A DNA stretch of 48,552 bases from CAIXDN01 sp964482085 (lineage in GTDB: Bacteria > Patescibacteriota > Patescibacteriia > 2-12-FULL-60-25), in the NCBI GenBank assembly GCA_964482085.1, contig CAYZVS010000008.1, positions 1-48,552 of the forward strand. Reading direction: 5' to 3'. A model generated the notes under the pieces. That model was not told where the DNA came from and did not search any database. It was given only the letters and a program-made list of their open reading frames with translations. Of this stretch, positions 1-7,730 are shown in pieces (the first letter of the stretch is position 1; every line of letters starts with the position of its first letter). Position numbers and translations under genes: made by a program.

Positions 1-60
1 GTGCGGAGTCATCGGTTTTGGAAATAGGTGCGAGCTTGGTACAATAGACACACCAAGTAA

Positions 61-90
61 AAAGCTCTCGCAAATTGCGGGGGCTTTTTG
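61..90. terminator. Intrinsic terminator, probably bidirectional
   Basis: An 11-bp stem (AAAGCTCTCGC pairing with GCGGGGGCTTT, including G-T pairs) encloses the loop AAATT and ends in a T run on both strands. It probably ends a gene to the left of the window. A possible -10 box TACAAT lies at 40-45, but I see no gene in 1-131. Confidence 0.75.
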
Positions 91-119
91 CATGAGCTTC
101 ACGTGGCGCAACCTTGATG

Positions 120-125
120 TAAGAT
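120..125 (+). promoter_or_regulatory. -10 box for a leaderless start at 132
   Basis: TAAGAT ends six bases before the ATG at 132 and there is no Shine-Dalgarno sequence. This is the spacing expected when transcription begins at the start codon itself. Confidence 0.45.
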
Positions 126-131
126 GAATAC

Positions 132-440
132 ATGACTAAGAACGCTATCGCTGGGGGTGTCGTACATCGCATGCCGGCGGATCTGGAGAAGGCTATTCTC
201 GCTATCTCGGGTGCGCCTGAGGCGTGGGGGAATATTACGTCACTCGTACGTAATGAATTTATTTGTTGGGTTGATGATGCAAAAAAGCCGGAGACTCGCG
301 CGCATCGAATTAAACGGACAAGTGTGGAGCTGGCGGAAGGGAAGCGTCGTCCATGTTGCTGGATCGGATGTATTCACCGCACGGATAAAGAGATCAGCCC
401 ATATATCAAAGGTATGCTTAGCAAGAGAAAGAAGCGTTGA
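132..440 (+). CDS. YdeI/OmpD-associated family protein
   Basis: This 102-residue protein has the family pattern NEFICWVDDAKKPETRAHRI at about residues 41-60, a basic helix SVELAEGKRRP, and the cysteine-containing tail PCCWIGCIHR at about residues 73-82 that I know from longer bacterial YdeI/OmpD-associated proteins. The biochemical role of the family is unclear; it has been linked loosely to bacteriocin or peptide resistance. The gene is preceded by a TAAGAT box and has no ribosome site. Its TGA stop (438-440) directly abuts the stop codon of the convergent polymerase X gene at 441, leaving no room for a terminator. Family assignment is from remembered motifs. Confidence 0.75.
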   Translation: MTKNAIAGGVVHRMPADLEKAILAISGAPEAWGNITSLVRNEFICWVDDAKKPETRAHRIKRTSVELAEGKRRPCCWIGCIHRTDKEISPYIKGMLSKRKKR

Positions 441-1415
441 TTATCTTGCAAGGAATTCATCTTTCCCAAGTCGTTTCTCTGGCGGGGGAGTTTTGAGACC
501 GAGGATTTTGTAGATGTCGTCCTCTGTGTGGACGGGGACGATTTTTCCTTTTTTCATCAAGCCGTATTCATTGAGTTTGTAGCCTTGTTTGATCGCTCGT
601 TCACGTAACAAAATATTGTGTCGACGATCTCCCGTAAAATACTGCAAGGTTGATCCAAAGACTTTGTCGGGCACGACTCGCAAGTCACAGTCGATTCCTA
701 TTTTTAATCGAACAGAAGACCCAGTTTTTCCATGTGTGTGCACGGTTTCAACTTGCGGCATCGATATGAACGCTTGCATGACGGATTCTGGATCGCTCGA
801 CGTTGCGATGAGGTCGATGTCGCCGACGTCTTTTTTCTTGCGACGTAATGAACCGGCGTAGGTGCAATGTTTTACGCCTTTTACTTTTTTGAGGTAGGCG
901 ACGATTTTGTCTGCGATGGGAAGGATTTTTTTGAGCGGATGTCTTCCGGTTGAAGAGCGCATGAGCGCGATACCACGTGTGAGCTTTTCTTCCGATTTAG
1001 TGCCCCAGCCTTTCAGTTTACGGAGTTTCTGATGCTCGAGTGCAAATTCAAGATCATCCAAGTTGGCAACTTTTAGTTTTTTCCATAGCTCGCCAATATG
1101 TTTAGGTCCGAGTCCTTCAATACGCGAGAGTCCCCAAATATCGACAGGGAACTTCCGTTTGAGATCCTCGTATTCTTTCACATGTCCGGTACGTAGGTAC
1201 TCATCGATCTTGGACGCGATAGCTGGCCCGATGCCCAGTAGTGTATCGAGAGCTTTGACGCCACCTTTTTTCCAGGTTGTTTCAATGTCTTTGCCGAGAC
1301 CGTTTACGGTTTCACTTGCGAGTTCATAGACTTGTGGGCGGAACGGGTGGCCTTTGATGGCATGCCAGTATGAAAACTCAAACAACATGCGTGAGAGATA
1401 TTCATACGGTTTCAT
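441..1415 (-). CDS. polX: DNA polymerase X family protein without PHP domain
   Basis: This 324-residue protein is a family X (Pol beta-like) DNA polymerase for gap filling in base-excision repair. Helix-hairpin-helix elements are visible at about 59-74 (LLGIGPAIASKI), 99-111 (IEGLGPKHIGEL) and 134-145. The nucleotidyltransferase motif GSLRR is at 188-192, followed by catalytic Asp199 and Asp201 (DIDL), with a third acidic residue in IDCDLRVV (Asp244). The fingers/thumb region QYFTGDRRHN follows. Most bacterial PolX proteins are about 570 residues and carry a C-terminal PHP exonuclease; here the protein ends just after the polymerase core (LGLKTPPPEKR), so proofreading and AP-endonuclease activities of the PHP domain are absent. 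It starts one base after the stop of the kinase gene, so the two form an operon. Confidence 0.93.
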   Translation of the reverse strand: MKPYEYLSRMLFEFSYWHAIKGHPFRPQVYELASETVNGLGKDIETTWKKGGVKALDTLLGIGPAIASKIDEYLRTGHVKEYEDLKRKFPVDIWGLSRIEGLGPKHIGELWKKLKVANLDDLEFALEHQKLRKLKGWGTKSEEKLTRGIALMRSSTGRHPLKKILPIADKIVAYLKKVKGVKHCTYAGSLRRKKKDVGDIDLIATSSDPESVMQAFISMPQVETVHTHGKTGSSVRLKIGIDCDLRVVPDKVFGSTLQYFTGDRRHNILLRERAIKQGYKLNEYGLMKKGKIVPVHTEDDIYKILGLKTPPPEKRLGKDEFLAR

Positions 1416-1416
1416 A

Positions 1417-2406
1417 TTAGGTTGCCATTACGGGTTTGGATGTGATTTTTGCTTTGGCAAATTTTTTGAGGGCCACACGCATTTTTGTTTCATTCAGTAA
1501 TCCTTCTTGTGGGCCAATGTACTGCACAACGCTCCAGCCGTTGGCGGTACCTGCACGCATTGCTTCTGGGATACTCCATCCTTTGATCAAGGCGGTTGTG
1601 AAGGCTGTTGCATATCCGTCACCGGCCCCCGTTCTTTCTACGACCGGCCCTGGGTAAATGCCCATGCTCCAGACAGTTTTGCCGTCAGTGGCATGCGAGC
1701 CGTTTGGTCCGTCGGTAATGACAACAATTTTTGAGTTGATATGGTGGAAGGCAACAAGCAGATTGAGAATCGGACGTTCGCCATCGCCAAGAAGTAGCTC
1801 TGCTTCCTGTTTGTTTACGATGAAGATGTCGGAGCGACGTACGATGTCCATGATTGATTTTAAACCTCGGCGTAGCTGTTTTGTTCCAGGATTAAAGCAG
1901 ACTTTAACTTCAGGATTTTTTTTGAGATGAACAAGCAGCTGTTTTTCCATTTTTTCATGACCTGGACCGAGGGATGTGTAATAAATCCATTTGGTTTTAT
2001 CGAGCTTTGGAAGCTTGTAGTCTCTTTTTTCTCCGTGAACCAGAATCGTCCGCTCTCCTTTGAAGTTTAAGACGGTGGAATAGTTGGTCCCGCGTTTTGT
2101 GTCTATCGTGACATATTTTGTACCAACTTTTTCTTTTTTCCATCCTAGTAGGATTTCTTTACCGAGATCATCCTTACCAAGGACGCTTACAATTGCTGAG
2201 CGTAAACCCATGCGGCTTGCTCCGACGGCTGCATTTGAGGCGTTACCAGCGCCAGGGATTTGCGTTACTTTATCGACAGGGATTTTTTCCGCGTATTCGA
2301 GACAAAGTAAGCATTGCTCTTTGTTGATTTGGCAAGAAAGTGATGCTTCACTTAGTTGCAAGAAGACATCGAGGGTTGAGTCTCCGATAGCGATAAAGTC
2401 ATACAT
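1417..2406 (-). CDS. PfkB-family carbohydrate/nucleoside kinase
   Basis: A ribokinase-like ATP-dependent kinase of 329 residues. The N-terminal signature GAGNASNAAVGASRMG is at 52-67 and the C-terminal PfkB signature ERTGAGDGYATAF is at 257-269, with the catalytic base Asp263 and the GAGD anion hole. An ATP-loop segment VVITDGPNGS lies at 228-237. The substrate (ribose, another sugar, or a nucleoside) cannot be read from the sequence. A TGC-TACGAT extended -10 box lies ten bases before the ATG. The stop is one base from the start of polX, so the two are co-transcribed, although no functional link between them is obvious. Confidence 0.9.
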   Translation of the reverse strand: MYDFIAIGDSTLDVFLQLSEASLSCQINKEQCLLCLEYAEKIPVDKVTQIPGAGNASNAAVGASRMGLRSAIVSVLGKDDLGKEILLGWKKEKVGTKYVTIDTKRGTNYSTVLNFKGERTILVHGEKRDYKLPKLDKTKWIYYTSLGPGHEKMEKQLLVHLKKNPEVKVCFNPGTKQLRRGLKSIMDIVRRSDIFIVNKQEAELLLGDGERPILNLLVAFHHINSKIVVITDGPNGSHATDGKTVWSMGIYPGPVVERTGAGDGYATAFTTALIKGWSIPEAMRAGTANGWSVVQYIGPQEGLLNETKMRVALKKFAKAKITSKPVMAT

Positions 2407-2416
2407 AGTTGCGTAG

Positions 2417-2425
2417 ATCGTAGCA
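2417..2425 (-). promoter_or_regulatory. Extended -10 promoter of the PfkB-kinase/polX operon
   Basis: On the minus strand this reads TGC followed by TACGAT, ending ten bases before the kinase ATG. No ribosome site intervenes. Confidence 0.45.
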
Positions 2426-2467
2426 TGTCAGTAAAATGCTGGCATAAGTCATTCATATTTATTTTTT

Positions 2468-2809
2468 ATGCCAGAGATGAAGAAGTCCCCGTCACACCTT
2501 GGAGCAGGTATCGGAGCAGGTCTAGCAGCAGGTGCTGCGCTTGGTCTTGCAGCAGGTTTTTTCCTTCAGTCGCGTAAGGGTAAAGAACTGACGCGAGATG
2601 CCATGAAAAAGGCTCAGCTTCTCCAGAAGCAGGTTCAGAAAAAGATTAAGGCCGCAGGCGACATGAGCAAGGAAAAGTATGAGGATATTGTCGATTACGT
2701 TGTCGACTACTATTCTAAGAGCAAGGAGATCGCACAGAAAGAAATTCCGACCGTCCGTAAATTTCTCATGGATCAATGGAAGGGTATTGAAAAGGAAATG
2801 AAGAAGTAA
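2468..2809 (+). CDS. YtxH-domain small membrane-anchored protein
   Basis: This 113-residue protein has a glycine/alanine-rich hydrophobic segment at about residues 12-33 (GAGIGAGLAAGAALGLAAGF) followed by RKGKELTRD and a long charged amphipathic helix. That is the layout of YtxH-like proteins, often stress-related and membrane-attached, with no enzymatic activity known. Its TAA stop overlaps the ATG of rsmE by one base (TAATG at 2807-2811), so the two are translationally coupled. There is no Shine-Dalgarno sequence; a CATATT box lies eight bases before the ATG. Confidence 0.85.
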   Translation: MPEMKKSPSHLGAGIGAGLAAGAALGLAAGFFLQSRKGKELTRDAMKKAQLLQKQVQKKIKAAGDMSKEKYEDIVDYVVDYYSKSKEIAQKEIPTVRKFLMDQWKGIEKEMKK

Positions 2810-3495
2810 TGAAGATTCATCGATTTATCGGTCCATACGATCTCCGTTTCTCGGAGATCGTTTTGGAAGACGAGGCGGCTCGCCAGATGTCGATGGTATT
2901 GAAATTGAAGCAAAGCGAGAAAATTGTTTTGTGTGATGGGCAGGGTATGCAAGCAACCTATGTGATTGCAGAGATTTCAAAAGGTCGAGTCGGTCTTGCG
3001 CGCATGGGCGAGGTGGATTCAGTACTTACGGAGTCTCGACATGTTGTTACGCTGTACGCAGCTATTTTAAAGCGCGAGAATTTTGAGTGGTTGGTTCAAA
3101 AAGCGACGGAATGCGGTATTTATCGGATTGTTCCGATATTGACGCGTCGTACGGTAAAGCAGGGTCTTAAGATTGATCGGCTACGTGATATTGCTCGTGA
3201 GGCTTCAGAACAGAGCGGCCGCGGACGTGTACCGGAAATTGTTGAGCCGATGCCGTACGTGGATGCACTCGCGTCGGCAACGCAGTCTGGTGCGACTTAC
3301 GTTTTTGATGTTGGAGGTAAGCGCTATACCGGAGGAGGGGAGAAATGCTCGATTTTTGTTGGACCGGAAGGGGGATGGGACCCGGAGGAGCGAGCCATCG
3401 CTATTGAATCTAAAGCTACGATTGCGGACCTTGGACCGAGAATATTGCGTGCCGAGACGGCAGCTACGGTTGCGAGTTTCCTTTCCAATCAATAA
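2809..3495 (+). CDS. rsmE: 16S rRNA (uracil-1498-N3)-methyltransferase RsmE
   Basis: A SPOUT-class methyltransferase of 228 residues that methylates U1498 of 16S rRNA using S-adenosylmethionine. The N-terminal PUA-like part (MKIHRFIGP, then DGQGMQATYVI) precedes the trefoil-knot domain. Diagnostic motifs are QKATECGIYRIVPI, FVGPEGGWDPEE and LGPRILRAETA near the C terminus, which form the SAM-binding knot. Length matches the family (about 240). It is coupled to the upstream YtxH gene by a one-base overlap and ends at a strong terminator shared with the convergent clpB. Confidence 0.95.
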   Translation: MKIHRFIGPYDLRFSEIVLEDEAARQMSMVLKLKQSEKIVLCDGQGMQATYVIAEISKGRVGLARMGEVDSVLTESRHVVTLYAAILKRENFEWLVQKATECGIYRIVPILTRRTVKQGLKIDRLRDIAREASEQSGRGRVPEIVEPMPYVDALASATQSGATYVFDVGGKRYTGGGEKCSIFVGPEGGWDPEERAIAIESKATIADLGPRILRAETAATVASFLSNQ

Positions 3496-3500
3496 ACGGA

Positions 3501-3536
3501 AAACAAAATCCCCGGTTAGACCGGGGATTTTGTTTT
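3501..3536. terminator. Bidirectional terminator between rsmE and clpB
   Basis: A long stem (AAACAAAATCCCCGGT pairing with ACCGGGGATTTTGTTT) with a short loop and T-rich flanks on both strands. It lies between convergent genes and its edge touches the clpB stop codon at 3535-3537. Confidence 0.92.
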
Positions 3537-6171
3537 ATTTAATCACAATCTTTTCTTTTATTGCGTCTACCTTTACTTTATCTCCTTCTTTGATCGAGCC
3601 TTCCACGATTTTGAGGGCGAGTTCGTCGAGAATCAAGTCTTGTATAGCGCGTTTCAAGGGACGGGCACCAAAGTTTGGATCATAGCCCTTTTCAGCTACG
3701 AGGGCTTTCGCTTTATCGGTAAACTCGATGTCGACTTTTTTATTAGAGCGTAAACGCTTTACGACGTCGGCGAGCTGCAAATCGATAATCTTTGTGAGAT
3801 CCGGTTTGGTGAGCGACTGGAACATAACGATCTCATCAACACGGTTGAGGAATTCTGGGCGGAAGTGGTCGCGCAAGCGTTCCATCACAAGCGACTTTAC
3901 ATGCTCAGCTGTTTTTTCTTTTTCATCCTTGCCGTCGTCAAAACCGATGGCACCATGTTTGCTTCCAAAGTCGAGAATCAAGTCGGAGCCGATATTGGAT
4001 GTCATGATGATGACGGTATTTTTGAAGTTGATCGTACGCCCTTTACCGTCGGTAAGACGGCCGTCATCGAGAACTTGAAGCAGGGTATTGAAGACATCTG
4101 GATGAGCTTTCTCGATTTCATCAAGCAAGATGACCGAGTAAGGTCGGCGTCGAATTTTTTCTGTGAGCTGACCTCCCTCATCATGACCGATGTAGCCCGG
4201 CGGTGAGCCGATCATGCGTGAGATCGAGTGCTTCTCCATATATTCCGACATATCGACGCGGACGATGGACTCTTCATCATCAAACATGATTTCCGCGAGA
4301 GCTTTGGCGAGCTCGGTTTTACCGACGCCGGTTGGACCCAAGAAAAGGAAAGATCCGATCGGGCGCTTGTCTTCACTGATGCCTGCGCGAGAACGACGTA
4401 ACGCATTGGAAACAGCTTTAACGGCTTCATCTTGTCCGATAACGCGTTTGTGTAATTCGTCTTCCATCTTAGCGAGCTTGGCGGCTTCGGATTCCAACAT
4501 TCTGGAAACCGGAATACCGGTCCAACGGGCGACGACGTTTGCAATTTCTTCATCCGTAACGGCGTTTTTCAGAAGGCCGCGTTTGCCTTGAAAATCTTTT
4601 AATTTGGTTTCTGCGTTGGCTAAGGTTTTTTCAATGGAAGGAAGTTTTCCGTAACGGATTTCTGAAGCTTTCTCAAGGTCGCCACGACGCTCGGCAATAT
4701 CTGCCTCTGATTTGAGGGCTTCATGTTCTTTCTTTGCAACTTGAATTTCTACGATTAATTCTTTCTCGGCTTTCCATGAGATTTCTAAGCCTTGTGATTC
4801 CTCACGAACTTCTGCCATGCGCTTCTCGACTTCAATCAAGCGTTCTTTTGATTCTGCGTCGTCTTCTTTGGAGAGGGCGCGTTTTTCAATATCAAGCTTT
4901 ACGAGCTCGCGCTTCATTTTATCGAGCGCTTCTGGAAGCGAGTCGATCTGCATGCGGAGCGCGGCGGCGGCTTCATCGACCAAATCAACGGCCTTGTCTG
5001 GCAGGAAACGATCCGTAATGTAGCGGCTGGAGAGTTTTACGGCTGCGATAAGAGCGCCGTCAGTAATACGGACACCGTTATGCACTTCATATTTATCTTT
5101 GATGCCACGCAAAATCGCGAGTGTGTCGTCTTCAGATGGTTCGTTGACCATCACAGGCTGGAAGCGGCGAGTGAGTGCCGGGTCTTTTTCAACATGCTTT
5201 TGATACTCCTGAAGTGTTGTTGCGCCCAGTGCACGAAGTTCACCACGCGCTAGGGCTGGTTTGAGCATGTTGGAAGCATCGAGCGTGCCGCCTTCACCGG
5301 AGGCACCGGCGCCAACAAGCGTGTGCAACTCATCGATAAAGAGAATGATTTTTCCGGCGGATTTCTCGACTTCACGAATGACGGCCTTGAGACGTTCTTC
5401 AAACTCGCCACGGAATTTTGTCCCGGCAACGAGCGCGCCTACATCGAGGGCCATGACTTCTTTGTTTTTCAGAGATTCTGGAACGTCGCCAGCAACGATG
5501 CGTTGTGCGAGACCTTCGACAATAGCTGTTTTACCCGTACCGGCTTCACCGATAAGAACAGGATTATTCTTGGTACGACGCAGTAAGATTTGCATGACGC
5601 GTCGAATTTCTTCATCACGACCAACAACTGGATCGAGTTTCTCACCACGAGCAAGTGCGGTTAGATTACGCGCGTATTTTTCTAGTGCTTGGAAACTGTT
5701 TTCCGGTTCTGGAGAATCAACTTTTACATTGCCACGAACATCTTTGAGCGCTTTTAAGATTTCATCGGTGATGACTTTGTAGCGCTTGAGAACTTCCGCG
5801 ACTTCATCACGGCCTTCTGCAAGAGCAATCAAAAGATGCTCGGTGGAGATATAGGCATCCTTGAATTGATTGGCGGCACGTTCTGCGTTTTGAAGTGTTT
5901 TGGTAATTTCTGGAGTCAGAAAAAGTTGACCAAGGCCACCCATACCTTGGACTTTGGGAAGTTTTACCAAGATGTCATCGACATCACCTTTCAGAGAAGG
6001 GACATCGGTGGCGAGCTTTTTTAAGATAGCCGGAACAATACCGTCTTCTTGCTCGAGAAGTGCGGCGAGTAGGTGAACGGGTTCTAAGGCCTGCTGACCA
6101 TTTCCGAGAGCGAGCTGTTGAGCGAGCTGAAGAGCTTCTTGTGATTTTGTGGTGAAGTTTTGCGGCAACAT
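3535..6171 (-). CDS. clpB: ATP-dependent disaggregase ClpB
   Basis: A full-length 878-residue Hsp100 chaperone that solubilises aggregated proteins together with DnaK. It has the N-terminal Clp repeat domain (1-145), AAA+ module 1 with Walker A GEAGTGKT (208-215), Walker B ILFIDE (276-281) and Arg335/336 fingers, a coiled-coil middle domain (about 405-530) that distinguishes ClpB from ClpA/ClpC, then AAA+ module 2 with Walker A GPTGVGKT (612-619) and Walker B ILLDEIE (681-687). The module 2 pore loop reads GSPPGYIGHDEGG, keeping the pore tyrosine (Tyr660) but with His where many homologues have a second Tyr. A CIRCE element seven bases upstream of the ATG predicts HrcA heat-shock control. No Shine-Dalgarno sequence is seen. 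Confidence 0.98.
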   Translation of the reverse strand: MLPQNFTTKSQEALQLAQQLALGNGQQALEPVHLLAALLEQEDGIVPAILKKLATDVPSLKGDVDDILVKLPKVQGMGGLGQLFLTPEITKTLQNAERAANQFKDAYISTEHLLIALAEGRDEVAEVLKRYKVITDEILKALKDVRGNVKVDSPEPENSFQALEKYARNLTALARGEKLDPVVGRDEEIRRVMQILLRRTKNNPVLIGEAGTGKTAIVEGLAQRIVAGDVPESLKNKEVMALDVGALVAGTKFRGEFEERLKAVIREVEKSAGKIILFIDELHTLVGAGASGEGGTLDASNMLKPALARGELRALGATTLQEYQKHVEKDPALTRRFQPVMVNEPSEDDTLAILRGIKDKYEVHNGVRITDGALIAAVKLSSRYITDRFLPDKAVDLVDEAAAALRMQIDSLPEALDKMKRELVKLDIEKRALSKEDDAESKERLIEVEKRMAEVREESQGLEISWKAEKELIVEIQVAKKEHEALKSEADIAERRGDLEKASEIRYGKLPSIEKTLANAETKLKDFQGKRGLLKNAVTDEEIANVVARWTGIPVSRMLESEAAKLAKMEDELHKRVIGQDEAVKAVSNALRRSRAGISEDKRPIGSFLFLGPTGVGKTELAKALAEIMFDDEESIVRVDMSEYMEKHSISRMIGSPPGYIGHDEGGQLTEKIRRRPYSVILLDEIEKAHPDVFNTLLQVLDDGRLTDGKGRTINFKNTVIIMTSNIGSDLILDFGSKHGAIGFDDGKDEKEKTAEHVKSLVMERLRDHFRPEFLNRVDEIVMFQSLTKPDLTKIIDLQLADVVKRLRSNKKVDIEFTDKAKALVAEKGYDPNFGARPLKRAIQDLILDELALKIVEGSIKEGDKVKVDAIKEKIVIK

Positions 6172-6178
6172 AGTGTTA

Positions 6179-6205
6179 TTAGCACTCTAGCATAGTGACT
6201 GCTAA
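6179..6205 (-). promoter_or_regulatory. CIRCE operator (HrcA binding site) of clpB
   Basis: TTAGCACTC, nine bases, then GACTGCTAA. This is the CIRCE consensus TTAGCACTC-N9-GAGTGCTAA with a single mismatch in the right arm. It starts seven bases before the clpB ATG and overlaps a possible -10 box (TATGCT on the minus strand), so HrcA binding would block transcription. Confidence 0.9.
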
Positions 6206-6230
6206 CTTTGCAATATCGCTCTTTGTAAAG

Positions 6231-6257
6231 AAAAAACCGCCACATTGGGCGGTTTTT
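6231..6257 (-). terminator. Terminator of the 6262-6993 lipoprotein gene
   Basis: An 11-bp stem (AAAAACCGCCC pairing with its complement) ends in a T run on the minus strand, just after the lipoprotein stop and upstream of the clpB regulatory region. Confidence 0.85.
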
Positions 6258-6261
6258 CTAT

Positions 6262-6993
6262 TTATTGTGGTCGCTTTACTTCTACGTTTGTATTGACGTC
6301 GGTATAGCTTATCGTTAGAACTCCGGCTGGGGTTTGGAGTGATAAGAAGCTCGGGATGTCATTGCGGATACAGATTTGGTATGGGATGCGTTTTCCAGCC
6401 TCGTTGACCTGACTCAATGTGTAGAGTGTACAGCCGCTCGCATCTTCTTTGGTTTCTATCGTACGAGTGTTGTCACTTACGATGCGAGTCACATCTGTAC
6501 CATTTGGTGCTAGAGCGTTTTGAAAAAGATTGGTTAGTTGTTTGCCATCCTCTGATTTGGAAATATCGGACCAGGCAGAATCGCCTTGACGGAACAGAAC
6601 GGTTTCACCAGAGATGTAGATGTCCGATGTGAGCTGTCCTTGGGCACTCGGTACGACGAGATTACCCATGATTCCTTGCTCGCGGTTCACATCAGCGGAA
6701 GCAGTGACGGTACCAGAGGCTGTTGGTACGACCATGGTTGTGCGATAGCTTTTGGCGGTCGCTAAGTTTTGGAGTGCTTGTCTGGCGATCATCCCTTCCG
6801 GAGAAGGTCCCTCCATGTCGATAGGACGAGGCGCGTTTGGATCAAAGGTATTTGTTTGTTTTACTTCCGTTGGAACGATTTGTGGATTGTTTTGTGCGTT
6901 GCGTGTTGCCGGGTTACTGCAACCAAGTCCCATGAGTGCGAGGGCACAGAATAGGCTCAGAATCTGCAAAGTACGGTTCGTACGGACATTCAT
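6262..6993 (-). CDS. Exported lipoprotein, LolA/LppX-like fold possible
   Basis: The 243-residue product starts with a basic segment, a hydrophobic helix and a lipobox LMGLGC ending at Cys25, so it should be lipid-anchored outside the cytoplasmic membrane. The linker is Asn/Pro-rich (about 26-60). The rest is beta-rich, with alternating polar and hydrophobic residues (YRTTMVVPTASGTVTASADV, TSDIYISGETVLFRQGDSAW). This pattern resembles the half-barrel lipid carriers LolA and LppX/LprG, but that is only an impression from the pattern. It is divergent from rsmI; an ATGATA/TATCAT box eight bases before the ATG suggests a leaderless start. Confidence 0.75.
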   Translation of the reverse strand: MNVRTNRTLQILSLFCALALMGLGCSNPATRNAQNNPQIVPTEVKQTNTFDPNAPRPIDMEGPSPEGMIARQALQNLATAKSYRTTMVVPTASGTVTASADVNREQGIMGNLVVPSAQGQLTSDIYISGETVLFRQGDSAWSDISKSEDGKQLTNLFQNALAPNGTDVTRIVSDNTRTIETKEDASGCTLYTLSQVNEAGKRIPYQICIRNDIPSFLSLQTPAGVLTISYTDVNTNVEVKRPQ

Positions 6994-7001
6994 ATGTTGG
7001 C

Positions 7002-7007
7002 ATGATA
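7002..7007 (-). promoter_or_regulatory. -10 box for the lipoprotein start at 6993
   Basis: TATCAT on the minus strand, ending eight bases before the ATG with no ribosome site. It overlaps a TACGAT box on the plus strand that could serve the divergent rsmI operon. Confidence 0.4.
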
Positions 7008-7033
7008 CGATTTTTCAGGTAAATCATCCACCC

Positions 7034-7723
7034 ATGGCTGGAATCCTCTACATCGTGGCAACGCCTATTGGCAATCTTGAAGATATTACGCTTCGGGCTT
7101 TGCGTATCTTAAAAGAGGTGGATGCTGTTGCTTGCGAGGATACGCGTGTATCTGGGAAGCTTTTAAAGCATTACGAGCTCAAGAAGACGCTCATTGCTTT
7201 GCATGAACACTCTTCTGAAAAAATCGTGTCGCGTATTGCGAGCGAGATTCAGGCAGGTCGATCCATTGCTTACATTTCTGATGCAGGGACGCCAGGGGTA
7301 AATGATCCGGGTGGAAAGTTGGTTGCGGCTTGTGTTCAGCATGGAATTAAAATCGAGCCGATACCCGGACCATCTGCATTAACGGCGGCTATCTCGGTTT
7401 GTGGATTTGCGATGGATGACTTTCTTTATCTTGGATTTGCTCCGCACAAGAAGGGTCGGCAGACATTCTTTCAAGAAGTAGCAGCACGAGAAATTCCGAC
7501 GGTGTTTTTTGAATCTACGCATCGCATTGGGAAGGCGATGGAATCTTTGGCGGCGACGTTATCCAAAGAACGTAAGATTTTTGTCGGGCGGGAGCTGACG
7601 AAGATGCATGAGACACTGTATCGCGGTACGGTTGACGAGGTTGTCGAACAGCTTCAAGCTACGAGCTCAAAGGGGGAATTTGTGATTATTACTGGTCCTG
7701 GATTCCCGTCTTCACGGGAATGA
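7034..7723 (+). CDS. rsmI: 16S rRNA (cytidine-1402-2'-O)-methyltransferase RsmI
   Basis: A 229-residue tetrapyrrole-methylase-fold enzyme that 2'-O-methylates C1402 of 16S rRNA. Family motifs are LYIVATPIGNLEDITLRAL at the N terminus, CEDTRVSGKLLKHY, YISDAGTPGVNDPGG, PIPGPSALTAAI and FFESTHRIGK. The start at ATG 7034 is chosen because the family begins at MAGILYIVATPIGN; the frame stays open far upstream, but that part overlaps the divergent lipoprotein gene and has no homology. It lacks the C-terminal extension seen in E. coli RsmI. The last residues (GFPSSRE and the stop) are encoded by a widespread palindromic repeat at 7697-7728. metG begins eight bases later. Confidence 0.95.
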   Translation: MAGILYIVATPIGNLEDITLRALRILKEVDAVACEDTRVSGKLLKHYELKKTLIALHEHSSEKIVSRIASEIQAGRSIAYISDAGTPGVNDPGGKLVAACVQHGIKIEPIPGPSALTAAISVCGFAMDDFLYLGFAPHKKGRQTFFQEVAAREIPTVFFESTHRIGKAMESLAATLSKERKIFVGRELTKMHETLYRGTVDEVVEQLQATSSKGEFVIITGPGFPSSRE

Positions 7724-7728
7724 CAACG
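7697..7728. repeat. REP/dRS3-like palindromic repeat at the 3' end of rsmI
   Basis: ATTCCCGT, the loop CTTC, then ACGGGAAT, flanked by CCTGG and GACAACG. This matches the common interspersed repeat whose reverse translation reads VIPVKTGIQ in many genomes. It supplies the RsmI stop codon and sits directly before metG. Confidence 0.7.
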
Positions 7729-7730
7729 CT

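Noticed and set aside
6752..7033. An N-terminal extension of RsmI of about 94 codons
   Set aside because: It lies antisense to the lipoprotein gene and RsmI homologues begin at the ATG at 7034.
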